Shown here: in pieces, positions 48,702-61,155 of the stretch
Numbering within the stretch: the first letter of the stretch is position 1
How the letters are laid out: each line of letters starts with the position of its first letter
Source of the DNA: Cynocephalus volans
Lineage: Eukaryota; Chordata; Mammalia; Dermoptera; Cynocephalidae
NCBI RefSeq assembly: GCF_027409185.1
Contig: NC_084469.1
Coordinates: 32,106,293-32,170,292 of the forward strand
Length of the DNA: 64,000 nucleotides
Direction of reading: 5' to 3'
The notes under the pieces: generated by a model
Databases searched by the model: none
What the model was told of the DNA's origin: nothing
What the model saw: the letters and a program-made list of their open reading frames with translations, nothing else
Program-made: the position numbers and the translations under genes

Positions 48702-48712
48702 TCTCATTATTT

Positions 48713-51700
48713 ATTTAAAGCTCCACAAATAATTCTAATGCAAAAAGAAAAGTAATCTGAAAACTCTAAATCAAGGAGCCACCTCCTTAAACCTCAAGGA
48801 ACCTGACATCACATACCAGACCCCTGTGAGTCACTGGCAGCACTTGGCACACACCAGCTCAGCCATGATTTATTCAAATAATACTAGGGTACTTCAAAAA
48901 GTTCCTGGAAAGATGTATACTATCTTTTAATTCTATTTTTCCACATGCTTTTTGAAGTACCCACATATTAGTTGAGCACTTATGAGGTACTAGAAACTGA
49001 GAATGTAACAGTTAACAAGGTAATATCCTACCTTAGAGATCACTTACTTTAGTAAGGGACACATTTATTTTCTGGGTTGAGATGGCTAGACATTCTCCAA
49101 CTGGAAACTGGCCCTTCAGTCAAATATGCATTCACTGAAGCTCATATGACATAAATATAAAACTCTCTACAACACTTAGATTATAACAGATTAGTATCAG
49201 TTTAGACACCAAAATATGTTTAAAATATATACATACTACTTATAGTTGAGCATGTCACCTTCTGAATTAATTTCTGGCAACTGTCTACAAAATTATATCC
49301 AGCTAGCTTCATAAAAATCAAAGTGGACATTTCTCCAGGGCAGTTAACCTAACTGGACTTACACTATGTAAGACTTCCTGAGAGCAGTGGGTTTTCTCCC
49401 CTGACCACACAAGAAAGGACCAGTTTTATGAAACTCCTTGAATACTAGATCATTGTCACCCACCACACTCAGGAAAGATGTTCGTATCCTACTTAGACTG
49501 ATGAGAAATTATCAAGTCTTCTTTCACTCCGTTTTCTTCTCCATTGCCCTGAAGACAAGAAGTGACATGAAAACATGTTTTGTTTTCTTTTATATTTTCC
49601 TATATATTTGATTGTGATCTCTGCCTACTTGTCCTAAGGGAAAAGTGTCTGCTTCTAGCTGCACTTTATTTGGATTGAAAATCAATGTAAAATGCATTTA
49701 CGAAACAATGTGACACATGCTACATAGAAAAAGGACACCAATGGCATGGAAGCCACAGAAGAATTGACTCTTACTCAGTCTTAGGGAATCAGAAAATATT
49801 CCAAGAAAGATAGGACTAATGGGGTAATAGGATAGGGAAAAGGAGGATGAAATGGGTGCAGAAAGGGGAAAAAGTATGGATCAAAGGTTAAAATTACATC
49901 AACCACAAAACAAATGTCCTGAGGTATAACAGACTATATTTCATTCTGTTCAGTTTAATTCACTAGTTACTTTCTGGTGCTTAGAATTCTGCCACATGTA
50001 AATATTTTAAGGGGGCTCCAAATCCAAATGTCATTTCAAATATGCAGAGATCACCAACACATCATGAAAATTTCTGAATGAACTTTTCTTGGAGACTAGG
50101 ATGGGGTTTAGAAATTTAGCTACTAATTAAAAGCTTTTTTAAAATTTTTAATGAGAGGAGATCAGAAGGCTCTTGCTTGTGTAATGCAAGAGCAAAATAA
50201 AAATATAATTAAATCTCTGTCTCTGCAGACCTTTATAGTTTGGGAAATTTAATCCAAATATTCAAGTGAGAAAAAAAGAAAAAGAAAAACAAATATTCAA
50301 GTGAGAATTCTGTCAAAGCAATGCTTGTCTTTTCAAATTTCCTAATCACAGAGCCAGCGGTGACTGAGCTCTTGTCTTTGACCCTAATTTTACTCAATTC
50401 TTCCTGTCTAGGCTTAGCCTTTTATATTTTCTCTATTTACCATCTGCAGCAATAGCTAACAAAATGCTCATTTTCAACGTATTAATACATTGAATCATTT
50501 AGTCTGAATTCATCGCAAGTTCCCAATGTTGTGACCTATTTGAAGAAAGTTAAAACCCATGATGACTGCATTATGAGCCAACATGCAAAGACCAAAGGCC
50601 AACTGTTTATCTGCTCTACCCTCTTCTTAACTAAGTCAATCTCAACCTGACTTTCACTTTCAGACTCAGTTGGTCTCTAGGGACAAATCTTATCCAGGCA
50701 GGTGAAATATAAAATGCTCTCAACCAATGTTCTGGGACTCAATGCAGAATTTTTCACCTCTGAACTTGAATTACAGTTGGGATACTAGTTTCTAATTTAA
50801 TGATTGTGTTTTATAATAGGTCTAATTATTTAAACAAAGTCTTTTCTCTTGGCCTAAATATGTCTATATTTCTGCATTCCCGAACACTTTTCATCACAGA
50901 GCTATCTAAAATAATTTCTGAAGAACTTCATTAAAAGAGGAATTTATCAAGAATGTAGAAATGGTTGATAAAGTGTAATTATATAATATGTAATGAGATT
51001 CTAAGCATAACCTAAGCATAGTTATATACAACCTGCTACCAATCTATATAAGGAGACTGTGCATTGACTTTCCATCTCTTACAGACATGGGTGGAAATTC
51101 TTCTTTGGGTGTGGGAAAGGGAACAGTCTGTACTCTGTTACCCTACATTTGCTGTACTAGTCTGTATGAGTCTGTCTTTGTGAAGCAGGCTGTTCCCACA
51201 TATTTGCATATTAATCTCAGTGTTTGCTTATTGACTAGTTTAATGTTCAGTTTAAGTAGAACTCTAATCATTGCTTTATAACTTTATTTTATTGTGATAT
51301 TTAGCATGAAAACACATAAAAAAGTGTATAAAATATACACTTCAGCCAATTTTTATGAGATGAACAGTTTATATTCACTATGGAAATCTGCAAATAGAAC
51401 ATTATTAGAACTTCAGAGCACTCCACGTGCCCCTTCTTCATTCCAGCACTACCCATTCTTCCTTCTTCACCCTGACTCTGTTGTAATCACTCTCTGGCTT
51501 TTTACCATAACTTCATCACCTAAGTAAGGCCTCATTGTCATCTGCATCCTCATTGTCATCTGCATTCTCTTTGTGCTTTTGTAGCACATGTAACATGGGA
51601 AGGGTCCACCTTGGCCCTAGAATAGTGTCCATCATGTGTAGAACTCAGTCACATGCCACAGCACACTTCAGGGAAGACTGGAAAATGTGTGTTCTGGAGG

Positions 51701-51896
51701 AAGAGTGAACAATAGCCATCTCTGCCACACTGGGATATTTATATTGGTGCCTACCAACTATTAATGATGTGAGAGTAAATAAAATATTGAATGTAAGAAT
51801 TTAGAGCTGGTCCTGCGACTTAGTAAACACCAGTAACAATGAAAATTACTATAGGCCACCCTGATGTGTTTCCATTTATTGTACAAGTGAGAATAA
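48713..51896. other. Unique intergenic sequence
   Basis: No gene or named repeat is recognised except the short palindromic element at 48897-48962. The open stretches at 51087-51281 and 51294-51527 lack motifs. Confidence 0.45.
48897..48962. repeat. Short palindromic MITE-like element, copy 2
   Basis: The terminal inverted repeats are perfect over 15 bp: gggtacttcaaaaag at 48897-48911 and ctttttgaagtaccc at 48948-48962. At 66 bp it is far too short to code. It aligns with 41792-41864. A mariner/Tc1-type miniature element is the most natural guess, although a clean TA duplication is not visible. Confidence 0.75.
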
Positions 51897-54800
51897 AATA
51901 ACATATTCAGACAGCAGAACTGTGCCTGGGGACCTCACCAGCCACAGGCAGCCCCTCCCCAGCAGTCAGCAGGAGTGCATGGAAACTCAGGAGCCAAGGA
52001 CAGCATCATCCACTGCCACAAACACCATTACCACATGGGTGATCTGCCACAGCCACCACCACAGCCACTGCCACTGCCACTGCCAGGGAAGCACATCAAC
52101 CAGTCAACTGCATTGACACAAGGAGAGTAGCCAGCAGAGCCCGGGGAAAGAGGTGAGAGAGTGCAGGCCTGTGACCCACTGGCCCAACCCACAGGGGGAA
52201 TTATACTGCCACATGTGGTAGCACACCTGGGGGTGGGAGGTATGTGCACAGCCCATGCCACTGCCTTGATCTGGGGAGAGACACATATGGAACCTTCTGA
52301 GAGTGCAGAAACCCAGGATGCCCAAATAGAGTAAGGAAGAAAATTCCCAATCACCACCAACCCATCCCCCAACCAGAAGAAGCAAGGACCCAGGAGGAGC
52401 CTTGGCCCATAGGAAAGAGGAAAAAGAAACACCACCCAGGGTCATGCATTCAAACCGAGGAGCTTCAGAATACCCCAGTATACCCATCAAGGTTGCAGGA
52501 CATTAGCTGGGATGCCAACAAGCCTACTCAGGGTCACCCACCCCAGCCAGAGAGCACAGGGCACTCAGGCATTCCTCCCAAGAACTCAAGAACTTGCCCA
52601 CATCCTCAATTAACCAACACAGTGTCACTAACCTCAGCAAGGAATCACTAAGTGTCCCAGTGCCTAGGCCACAGAGGCACTCACATGCAACTCCAACACT
52701 AGATATGGCCAAAGTACCCACATGGAGACTACACTACTGCCTCTACCCAAAACTTATACTAAAACATTCTACTCAATGATCAGTATAAAACACATCTGCA
52801 GGAGGAAGTCTCACTCCTCAAAGCCCACTCCAGAGTAAAGAAGAAGCAACTGCTCTACCAGATGACCAGATATCAATGTAGAGATACTAGAAATATGAAA
52901 AACAAGAAAATATGACACCACCAAAAGAATACAATAATTCTCAGTACCAGACCCTACAGAGCAGGAAAACCTTGAAGTGACTGAAAATGAATTCAAAATG
53001 ACAATCTTAAGGAAATTCAATGAGATACAAGAAAGTTCAGTTAGGTAGTAAAATGAAATGAGAAAAAGTATCGAGGATGTGAAGGAGGAAATTTACAAAG
53101 AATATAGCAGAACTCCTGAAACTGAAGGATACATTCAACAAAATAAAAAACACAACCCAGAGTTTAAGCAGCAGGTTAGAGCAAGCAGAAGAAAGAATTT
53201 CTGATCTTGAAGATGTCTTTTTGAAATAACCCAGATGGACCAAAAAAAAAAAAAAGAATAAGAAAATTTTTTAAATGAAGAAAATCTAAGAGAGCTAGAA
53301 GACAACCTTAAGCACACAAACATTAGAATCATGGGTGTTCCAGAGTGGAAGAGAAAGGAAAAGACATTGAAAACCTATTTAATGAAATAATAGTGGAAAA
53401 CTTCCCAGGTATAGGGAAAGACACGGACTTTCAGTTCCAAGAGGCTCAAAGATCCCCAAAATATTCAATCTAAAAAGGTCCTCTCTGAGACACATTATAG
53501 TTAAATTGGCAAAACTCAAAAACAAAGAGAGAATCTTAAAAAACAGCAATAGAAAAGCACCAAGTCACTTATAAGGAAGTCCCCATCAGACTAACAGCAG
53601 ATGTCTCAACAGAAACTAAATAGGCCAGAAGAGAATGAGGTGACATATCCAAAATACTAAAAGAAGAAAACTGCCAGCCAAGAATATTATACCCAGCATG
53701 GCTATCCTTCAGAAATGAGGGAGAAATAGTGTATTTCTTAGACAAACAAAAACTGTGGGAGTAGACCCTGATATAAAGGAATAGACCAGCCCTATAAGAA
53801 ATCATTTAGGAAGTCCTCTGTCTGTGATCTGAAAAATGATAATCACTACCACGAATACACAAGAAAGAACAAAACCCACTGTAGAACAAAAATACGAATG
53901 AGAAAGAGAAACTACATCTTATCACCTTAAAAAAACAATGAACACCAAAGACAAACAATAAAAGGGGAATAAAGGAACAAAAGATACTTAAAACATCCAA
54001 ACAAACATTGACAAGATGCCAGTAGTAAGACAATACCTTTCAATAACATCACTAAATGTAAATGGATTAAATTCCCTAATCAAAAGATACAGACTGACTG
54101 ATTGATTAAAATGCTAAATCCAACTATACATGGTCTTCAAGCAAGAGATTCACCTCACGTGTAAAGACTAATAGTGAAGGGATGGAAAAAGACTAATAGT
54201 GAAGAGATGGAAAAAGATACACCACACAAAAGGAAACCAAAAATGAGCAACAGTAGCTATTCTTATATCAGATAAAATAGACTTTAAACAAAAACCATAA
54301 AAAGAGACAAAGAAGGCCATTATATAATAGCAAACTATGCATCCAACAAGAGATTAATAGCCAGGATATACAAGGAACTCACAACTTAACAGTAGAAAAA
54401 CAAGTAACCCAATTTTAAAAATGGGCAAATAAGCTGAATAGGCATTTTCAGAGAAAGATATACAAATCGCCAACAGACACATGATAAAATGCTCACTATC
54501 ACTAAGCATCAGAGAAATGCAAATCAAAACCATAATGACATGCCATCTCACCCCAGTTAGACTGGCCATTATCAAAATACAGAGAACAACAAAGGATGGC
54601 TAGGATGCAAAGAAAGGGGAACTCTCCTATAATGTTGGTGGGACTGTAAAGTAGTGCAGCCATTATGGAAAACAGTATGGAGGTTTCTCAAAAAACTACA
54701 GATGGAACTGCCATACAACCCCCCAATCCCACTGCTGGGTATATACCCAAAGGAATGGAAATCATCATGTTGAAGGGATACCTGAGCTCCCATGTTTATT

Positions 54801-55335
54801 GCAGCTCTATTTATGGCAGTCAAGAGTTGGAATCAACCTAAATGTCCATTAATGGACGAATGGATAAGGAAAATGTGGTATATGTACACAATGGAGTACT
54901 ATTCTGTCATTAAAAAAGAATGAAATTTTGCCATTTGCAGCAACATGGATGAGCCTGGAGAAAATTATGTTAAGTGAAATAAGACAGGCACAGAAAGAGA
55001 AACACCACTGTCCTCACTCATAAGTGAGAGCAAAAAAATAAACAAATAAAAAAAGGAAAAAGAAAGATGCAACAATTACAATAATGCATTGAACTTTCAA
55101 AGGAAGAAAACAGAACTGAAGCCACCAGAGGTGGGAAAGGAAGAGGGGGAGGGGGGTTAGCAAGAACTTGGTAAAGAGCCACAAAAAAATGATTACATTG
55201 TATAATGTTGAGTATACTAATCATACTGATTTGAGCATAACATATTGCACACAGATATTCCATGCTGTACCCCACAGATATATACAATCAATTATGTTTC
55301 AATAAAAATTTTTTAAAAAATAACACATTCACACA
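51897..55335 (+). mobile_element. L1 with 5'UTR, ORF1, and an internal deletion in ORF2
   Basis: Flanks aataacatattcagaca (51897-51913) and aataacacattcacaca (55319-55335) match at 15 of 17 positions. The element carries a GC-richer 5'UTR (51914-52870), decayed ORF1 (about 52880-53830), the beginning of the ORF2 endonuclease (54030-54330), then jumps near 54331 into the ORF2 C-terminal region and runs to the 3' end. The reverse transcriptase core is missing. A tandem duplication of about 27 bp (agactaatagtgaag core) lies at 54160-54215. The family differs from the young one. Confidence 0.82.
52880..53830 (+). pseudogene. L1 ORF1 relic
   Basis: This is decayed ORF1, the RNA-binding chaperone of L1. 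The A-rich, Glu/Lys-coding character is typical, and DNA landmarks agactaacagcagatgtctc-type (near 53590) and gccaagaatattatacccag (near 53678) match the ORF1 3' half of mammalian L1s. Stops and indels are scattered throughout. Confidence 0.68.
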
Positions 55336-56018
55336 TTATAAATTGGGCAACTGAGCTTCAAAATATAAAATATGAAGAATACTTCCAAGAAATTTTTCTC
55401 ATTTGAATATTTTGCTTTTATTTGTATTCTGAGGCATTTTCATTCACTATAAACATTATTTATGTTTCACTGATAGTGCAGAGAAAACAGTACAGAACAC
55501 TCCGCGAAGAACAATCATAACACCTGCATATGTCTCTATATTGATGTTAAAAGTGGGTTAACTCAACTTTACATCAGAAACATTTTCCACGGTGCAGGTG
55601 ATTCACCAGCCTCCCACTCACTAAGGAAGACAGAGGCTGGGCCTCACAAGGTAACACTTCCCCAAACTGAGTGATATTTTAATGTTCAAAGGTACTTATT
55701 TGGTACGAAGCACAGCATATCACCCACTTACTTCATCTGGTACTAGGCTTAATTAACAGTGAAATGTCCCAATGATAAGAAAAACAGACTGTGCCAGAGT
55801 TATGGAAAAATGCCCTATTAGTCCCTAACATGGACATTATGCCAACGTAATCAATTTTCAGAGTAATTCTAGCTATATAACCAATTTTGGAATTTATCCA
55901 TATATAGTATACGTCTGCTATATTATAAAAAGATGTATCTTTCACTTACTGTGTCTTATTTAGTTTTACGACATGTAGCACATTGCCACAAGTACTTGGT
56001 TGGTACAAAATGCTTGAG

Positions 56019-56061
<43 letters not shown>

Positions 56062-57480
56062 TGCACACACGTGCGTGTGTTTACATAATCAAATGAATGA
56101 TTGAAGCGATAACCATTTCCTCTTGCTGGATTAGCAAATACTTCAGGCTCAGCCCTCCCTGTCTGGAAACAGGAACCATCTACTTGAATGTGCTTGCAAA
56201 GAGAAGAAGCAGAGTCCCATGTCATGTAATTGATGTTAGGCAGTGATCTCATAAAATGGAAGACTTGTAGACAATGTGTGTAGGTGTGCGTGTGTGTGCG
56301 TGCATGGGTTTCATGTAGAAAGTCAGTGTAAACAGTAGTACAGAGTGTGCTTCGATGAAGACTGGGTGTTGAGGAAGTAAAAAGATACAGAACCCAAACA
56401 CCTCTTCCCACTGACTTGAAGCAGAGTGCGCTGGTCATGCTCATTCCAAAACCAATACTGAGCAGCAACAGCAGCTTGCTAAGAAGAAGTTTACATTAAA
56501 CAAATTCAGCGTCTAATCCAGAAACTTTCTTCCTGATTCTGAGCTAGGAGGACGGACCACTTTCTGATATCACCAGAAAGTCCAAAACATCCCCTTCCTA
56601 GTACACTAGTATGGCAAATTCTATGGCTTTCCATTTTAACTCAGCTATGACTTCAATAGAACTGTATTTTCTCTCATAACTTCTTTCGTGCCATTCACAT
56701 AACAACAACAACAACAAAAACTACAAGAGATAACTTTATGTAGTGCATGTAAACACCCAGACTTGATTACTCTTTTGAAAAAAATCCATATCAATACATA
56801 GAGCTTAAACTGCTAACTAAAAATCTATCTGCTCAATTGCTCCTTTTCAAACATAACTTTTACAAGCTGTATTTAAACTTTTAAATTAATTTACCAAAAT
56901 AAGGTGAAAATATGAAACTTAATTTTAAAGAAAATTTGTCTTTTCTTAAAGTGAAACATTTCATTTGTATTTTGAGGGTTTTTAAATGAAAGATTAGCGA
57001 TCCTGTTTCATTCACTCTTTGGCAACTTCAAATGGTGATAAAATATAGAGTGAAACACACCTCTGTGATGTCTACAAAGGGTACCAAATAACACAGATGT
57101 TATTTTCTTATTTAAATACACATTTATTCAATAAGGAAAACAATTTTATCCAAGGAGACAATAAGTAAAAGTAAAACAAAGGAAAACTCCAACCAAGTTC
57201 ATCTGTTTTATTACATAAATAGAACTTCTTGAGTGAAAATCAAGCATGTTGACTGAGGAGCCATCGGATGGGGAGTGAGTGGCTATTGCCACTCAATGTT
57301 TGATAAGTGAAGAATTTAGCAGTGTTGACCACGTAAAAGCAAACAAACAAGCCAACAACACACTTATGCCAAATTTCACAATATCTAAATACTGAATGAA
57401 AATTAGAAAAATGGTAAAATAGCATGTATTGTTACAGCAATCTTAGAACATGTTCAAACTGCCACTTGATAGGTCAAATT
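55336..57480. other. Unique sequence with GT microsatellites
   Basis: GT repeats lie at about 56021-56055 and 56272-56302, and an (AAC)n stretch at 56701-56720. The 170-codon open frame on the minus strand at 55956-56468 owes part of its length to the GT repeats, which read as His-Thr, and shows no known domain. No gene is called. Confidence 0.5.
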
Positions 57481-57602
57481 AAGAATTTTCAGAACAAGGG
57501 CTGGCCCGTGGCTCACTCCGGAGAGTGTGGTGCTGACAACACCAAGTCAGGGGTTAAGATCCCATTACCTGTCATCTTTAAAAAAAAAAAGAATTTTCAG
57601 AA
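57481..57602 (+). repeat. tRNA-Ile-derived SINE (CYN-like), plus strand
   Basis: The body at 57495-57588 begins gggctggcccgtggctcact, contains gtgctgacaacaccaagtca, and ends in a short A tail. It is flanked by a perfect 14-bp target duplication aagaattttcagaa at 57481-57494 and 57589-57602. Internal A-box and B-box-like segments of tRNA-Ile are visible. The type matches colugo CYN SINEs as I remember them and supports the lineage call. Confidence 0.88.
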
Positions 57603-59190
57603 TAGTCATCTTTTTGCCTATTTTCACACAAGGAAAATAATCTATCATCCTACTCTCAAATGGAGATTGTCACAATTTGTTTTATTCACTAAATGCGACT
57701 TTCAAATTATCATTGTTCTCCCAGCTGCTGTATGGGGTTTTCATACCTTAAAATTTATATGGGAGTAGCATATAAAAGCCAAGAAAAACATGAGTGATTT
57801 TGTTGTTCCCAGATCCTCCTGCCCTCTGGGTTCAACCTTTTTTTAATTCAAATCATATAAGTCTGCACCATATCCAGAGAAATTCTATGATCTTCGTATT
57901 TGTGGGGCCTACACAAAGGAGGAGTGTTATAGGTAAAAGCTTTTATTTTCACATCTTTTTACTTTCTAAATCCCTTCTCCCTAACTTGAGTTTCAATTGC
58001 CAACCACTATTGCATCTCCTGAAATTGTTGTCCTCTCTCTTCTTGGTTCCCCAAAAATATGGCCACAGCTGTTTCACCTTCATTCCCCAAAACACTATTA
58101 ACATATGGTTATTGTGGATTATAAGTTTAATCAATGCTTGATGTACAGTGCAGGGTAATAACAGTACTCTACAGGATACAAATAGAGATAAAACGCTGTT
58201 TCTAAATCTTCATTGACCATGTCCCACTCAGGGACCTTTTATTTATTGGCTATGTGTCTTTCGGGATCCTGGCCTAAGACACTGTAAACATTTCAAATTC
58301 TTTTTTTTTTTTTTTTTTGCAAAAAAATTTATTTTTTTTACTCGAGTCAATCATCTTCCAACTATTCTGCCCAACAGGCCTCCTCTTTCCCAACTAAAAG
58401 AACCATCAAATTGCTTTTCTGAACAAGAAAATAATGCAACAACCACCCTTAGATAAATTCATTTATCATTCAGGAACAAATCACAGTCAACTTCCAAAGC
58501 AGAAATGCTTAGTGAAATGAAAATAATAAAATGAAGTAGACAGAAAGTACACCAGAAAGAGTAGTAGAATTGCAATCAGCAGACTGACAGTTTATTCCAG
58601 GCTTTTTCTTTAAGAAACTGTGTGACTTTAATCATTAACCTTTCTGAGCTTCAGTATTCTGTTCATGCGATAAATATATATTGATGATCAAGTATATACT
58701 AGTCTAACTGTATACAGAAGTAAATATAAGATCTCTGTCAAAAGAAATTTAATGCATAGTGTTTACAACTGCAAAGTGGGTGGTATTTCATAGACTTTAA
58801 GGAAACACCAGAATTTGAAAGAGATGTATTTCCTTCTGGTAGAGGATGGACAGACATGAGTACAGACAGATTGTCTGACTCATGCTTCATTACAAGTGAC
58901 AGATAAGAACTGTCCCACCCAATGACATAATGCTAACCTAGTGTTTCTTTACTTGATCATTTGCAGAACATTCATCATTTTCCAGGAGAAATGAAGTTCA
59001 TAATGACAATTTTAAAAAGAGATAAATTACTTCCTTAACGTTATTCTTAAAGAGGTAAAATGGCAAAAAGGGAAACTGTGCAAATGGTGAAGAAAGAAAA
59101 CCTACTATAATAAAATTGGAAGCAAATCAAGAGAAGTCACAAATTTCCTTAGCCATGATAAGAAAAAAATAGGATAAGAAAGCTGCCACT
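57603..59190. other. Intergenic sequence with a possible retroposed 3'UTR and a MIR
   Basis: A run of about 20 T at 58299-58318 followed by T/A-rich sequence could be the tail of a minus-strand retroposed transcript covering about 58300-58545. I do not recognise the parent. No other gene-like feature is seen apart from the MIR fragment at 58555-58690. Confidence 0.4.
58555..58690 (+). repeat. MIR SINE fragment
   Basis: The order gcagactgacagtttattcc, then aactgtgtgactttaatcat, then aacctttctgagcttcagta matches the MIR core (gtgtgaccttgggcaagt, then cctctctgagcctcagttt in the consensus as I recall it). Confidence 0.7.
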
Positions 59191-61085
59191 AAAAATACTG
59201 TAACATAAAATACATAGGAACAAATTTAACTGAGGAGTTGAAAGATCTCTACACTGAAAACTACAAAACACTGATGAAAGAAATTAAAGAGGACACAAAA
59301 AATTGGAAAGACACCCCATGTTTATGGATTGGAAAAATTAATATTGTCAGAACGACCATACTACCCAAAGTGATCTACAGATTCAATGCAATCCCTATCA
59401 AAATACCAATGACATTCTTCACAGAAAAAACAAAAAACCAATCCTAAAATTCATAGGGAGCCACAAAAGACCTCAAATAGCCAAAGCAATCCCTAGAAAA
59501 AGAACAAAGCTAGAGGAATCACGCTGCCTGACTTCAAAATATATTACAAAGCTATAGAAGCCCTAGAATAAAAACGGACACATGGACTGATGGAACAGAA
59601 CAGAGCACACATAAATAAATGCACATATCTACAGCCAAATGATCTTTGATAGGACACCAAGAACATACACTGGAGAAAGAACAGCCTCTTCAATAAATGG
59701 TGCTGGGAAAACTGGACAGTCACATGCAGAAGAATAAAACTAGACCACTTTCACCACATACAAAAATCACCCCAAAATGAATTAAAGACTTACATTTAAG
59801 ACCTGAAACTATACAACCACTAGAAGAAAACATAGGGGAAATGCCTCAAGACATTGGTCTGAGCAAAGATATCATGGAAAAGATTTCAAAAGCACAGGCA
59901 ACAAAATAAAAAACAGACAAATGGGACTACATCAAACTAAAAAGCTTCTGCACAGCAAAGAACAATTAACAGAGTGAAGAGTCAACCTTCAAAATGGGAG
60001 AAAATATTTGCAAACTAGTTACTTGGCAATGGATTAATATCCAGAATACACACAAAACTGAAACAACTCAACAGCAAAAAACCAAATAATTTGTTTTTTT
60101 TTTTAAAAAATGGGCAAATGACCTGAGTAGACATTTCTCAAAAGAAGACATACAAATGGCCAACAGGTATATGAAAAAATGCTCAACATCACTCATCATC
60201 AGTGAAGTGCAAATCAAAACCACGAGATACCATTTCACCCCAGTTAGGATGGCTATGATTAAAAAGAAAAAAAAAACTGCTGGCAAGGATGTGGAGAAGA
60301 GGAAACTCTCAAACAGTGTTGGTGGAAATGTAAATTAGTACAGTCATTATGAACATCAGTATAGAGGTTCCTCAAAAAAAAAATGAAAATAGAACTACAA
60401 TATGATGCAGCAATTTCGCTACTGGGTATTTGTCCAGTGGAAAGGAAATCAGTATACTGAAGAAATGTCTGCACTCACATGTTTATTGCGGCACTATTCA
60501 CAACAGCCAAGATATGGAATCAACCTAAGCATCAACAGATGGATAGAGAAAGAATATGTGGTATACGTGGTATACATACACAATGAAATACTACTCAGCA
60601 ATAAAAAAGAGAAAAAAAAAGAAATCCTGTCATTCAAGGCAACATGGATGAGTCTGAAAGACATGTTAAGAGAAGTAAGTCAGGCACAGAACAATATATA
60701 CCACATGTTCTCACCAATGTGTGGGAGCTGACAAAGTTGAACTCATAGAAGTAGAGAGTAGAATTGTGTTTACTAGAGGCTGGGAAGAGTAAAGGGGAGG
60801 AGGGAGTAGGGAGAGAGGTTGGTTAACTCATGCAAACTTACATGAAGAATAAGTAATAGTGTTCTATAGTGGTGCTAGGTGTCTATAATTAACAATAATT
60901 TACTTTATATATTTAAATGACTGGAGGAGAGTTCAAATGTTCTCAACATAAAGAAATGATAAATGTTTGTGGTGGTAGATATGCTAATTACACCTATTTG
61001 ATCATAACACATTGTACACATGTATTGAAATATTACTCTGTACTCCATAAATATGTAAAGTTATTATGTCAATTAAAAATTTTTT
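59191..61085 (+). mobile_element. L1 fragment, ORF2 reverse-transcriptase end to 3'UTR
   Basis: The fragment starts near 59191 in the ORF2 region after FADD. The open stretch 59238-59447 encodes [20 protein letters not shown], equivalent to the younger L1. It continues through aggatgtggagaagaggaaa near 60285 to a 3'UTR ending at about 61085. Frameshifts and A-run expansions are frequent. The subfamily is intermediate in age, and target duplications were not found. Confidence 0.83.
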
Positions 61086-61155
61086 AAATATTCTAATTAA
61101 ACACAAAGAATCTCTCATTGCTGTGACTATCTGTAGAGAAACATACCGTGTCTAA

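Larger units (their letters stand above)
47113..48712 (-). mobile_element. Young L1 with 5' end fused to ORF2 tail (internal deletion)
   Basis: On the minus strand the element runs from 48701 down to 47125. It begins with a CpG-rich 5'UTR starting with a CAAGATGGCGG motif (48682-48692). At about 48307/48308 it jumps straight into the ORF2 C-terminal region, then the standard young 3'UTR (GT repeat at 47297-47340, C-run at 47282-47292) and poly(A), seen as T from about 47125. ORF1, the endonuclease and the reverse transcriptase are absent, about 4 to 5 kb in all. Flanks tcttattattt (about 47114) and tctcattattt (48702-48712) are a likely target duplication with one mismatch. The sequence resembles the 11708 copy closely. 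Confidence 0.85.

Noticed and set aside
55956-56468. 170-codon open frame on the minus strand.
   Set aside because: Much of it is His-Thr coding from GT microsatellites, and the rest has no known domain and no splice context.
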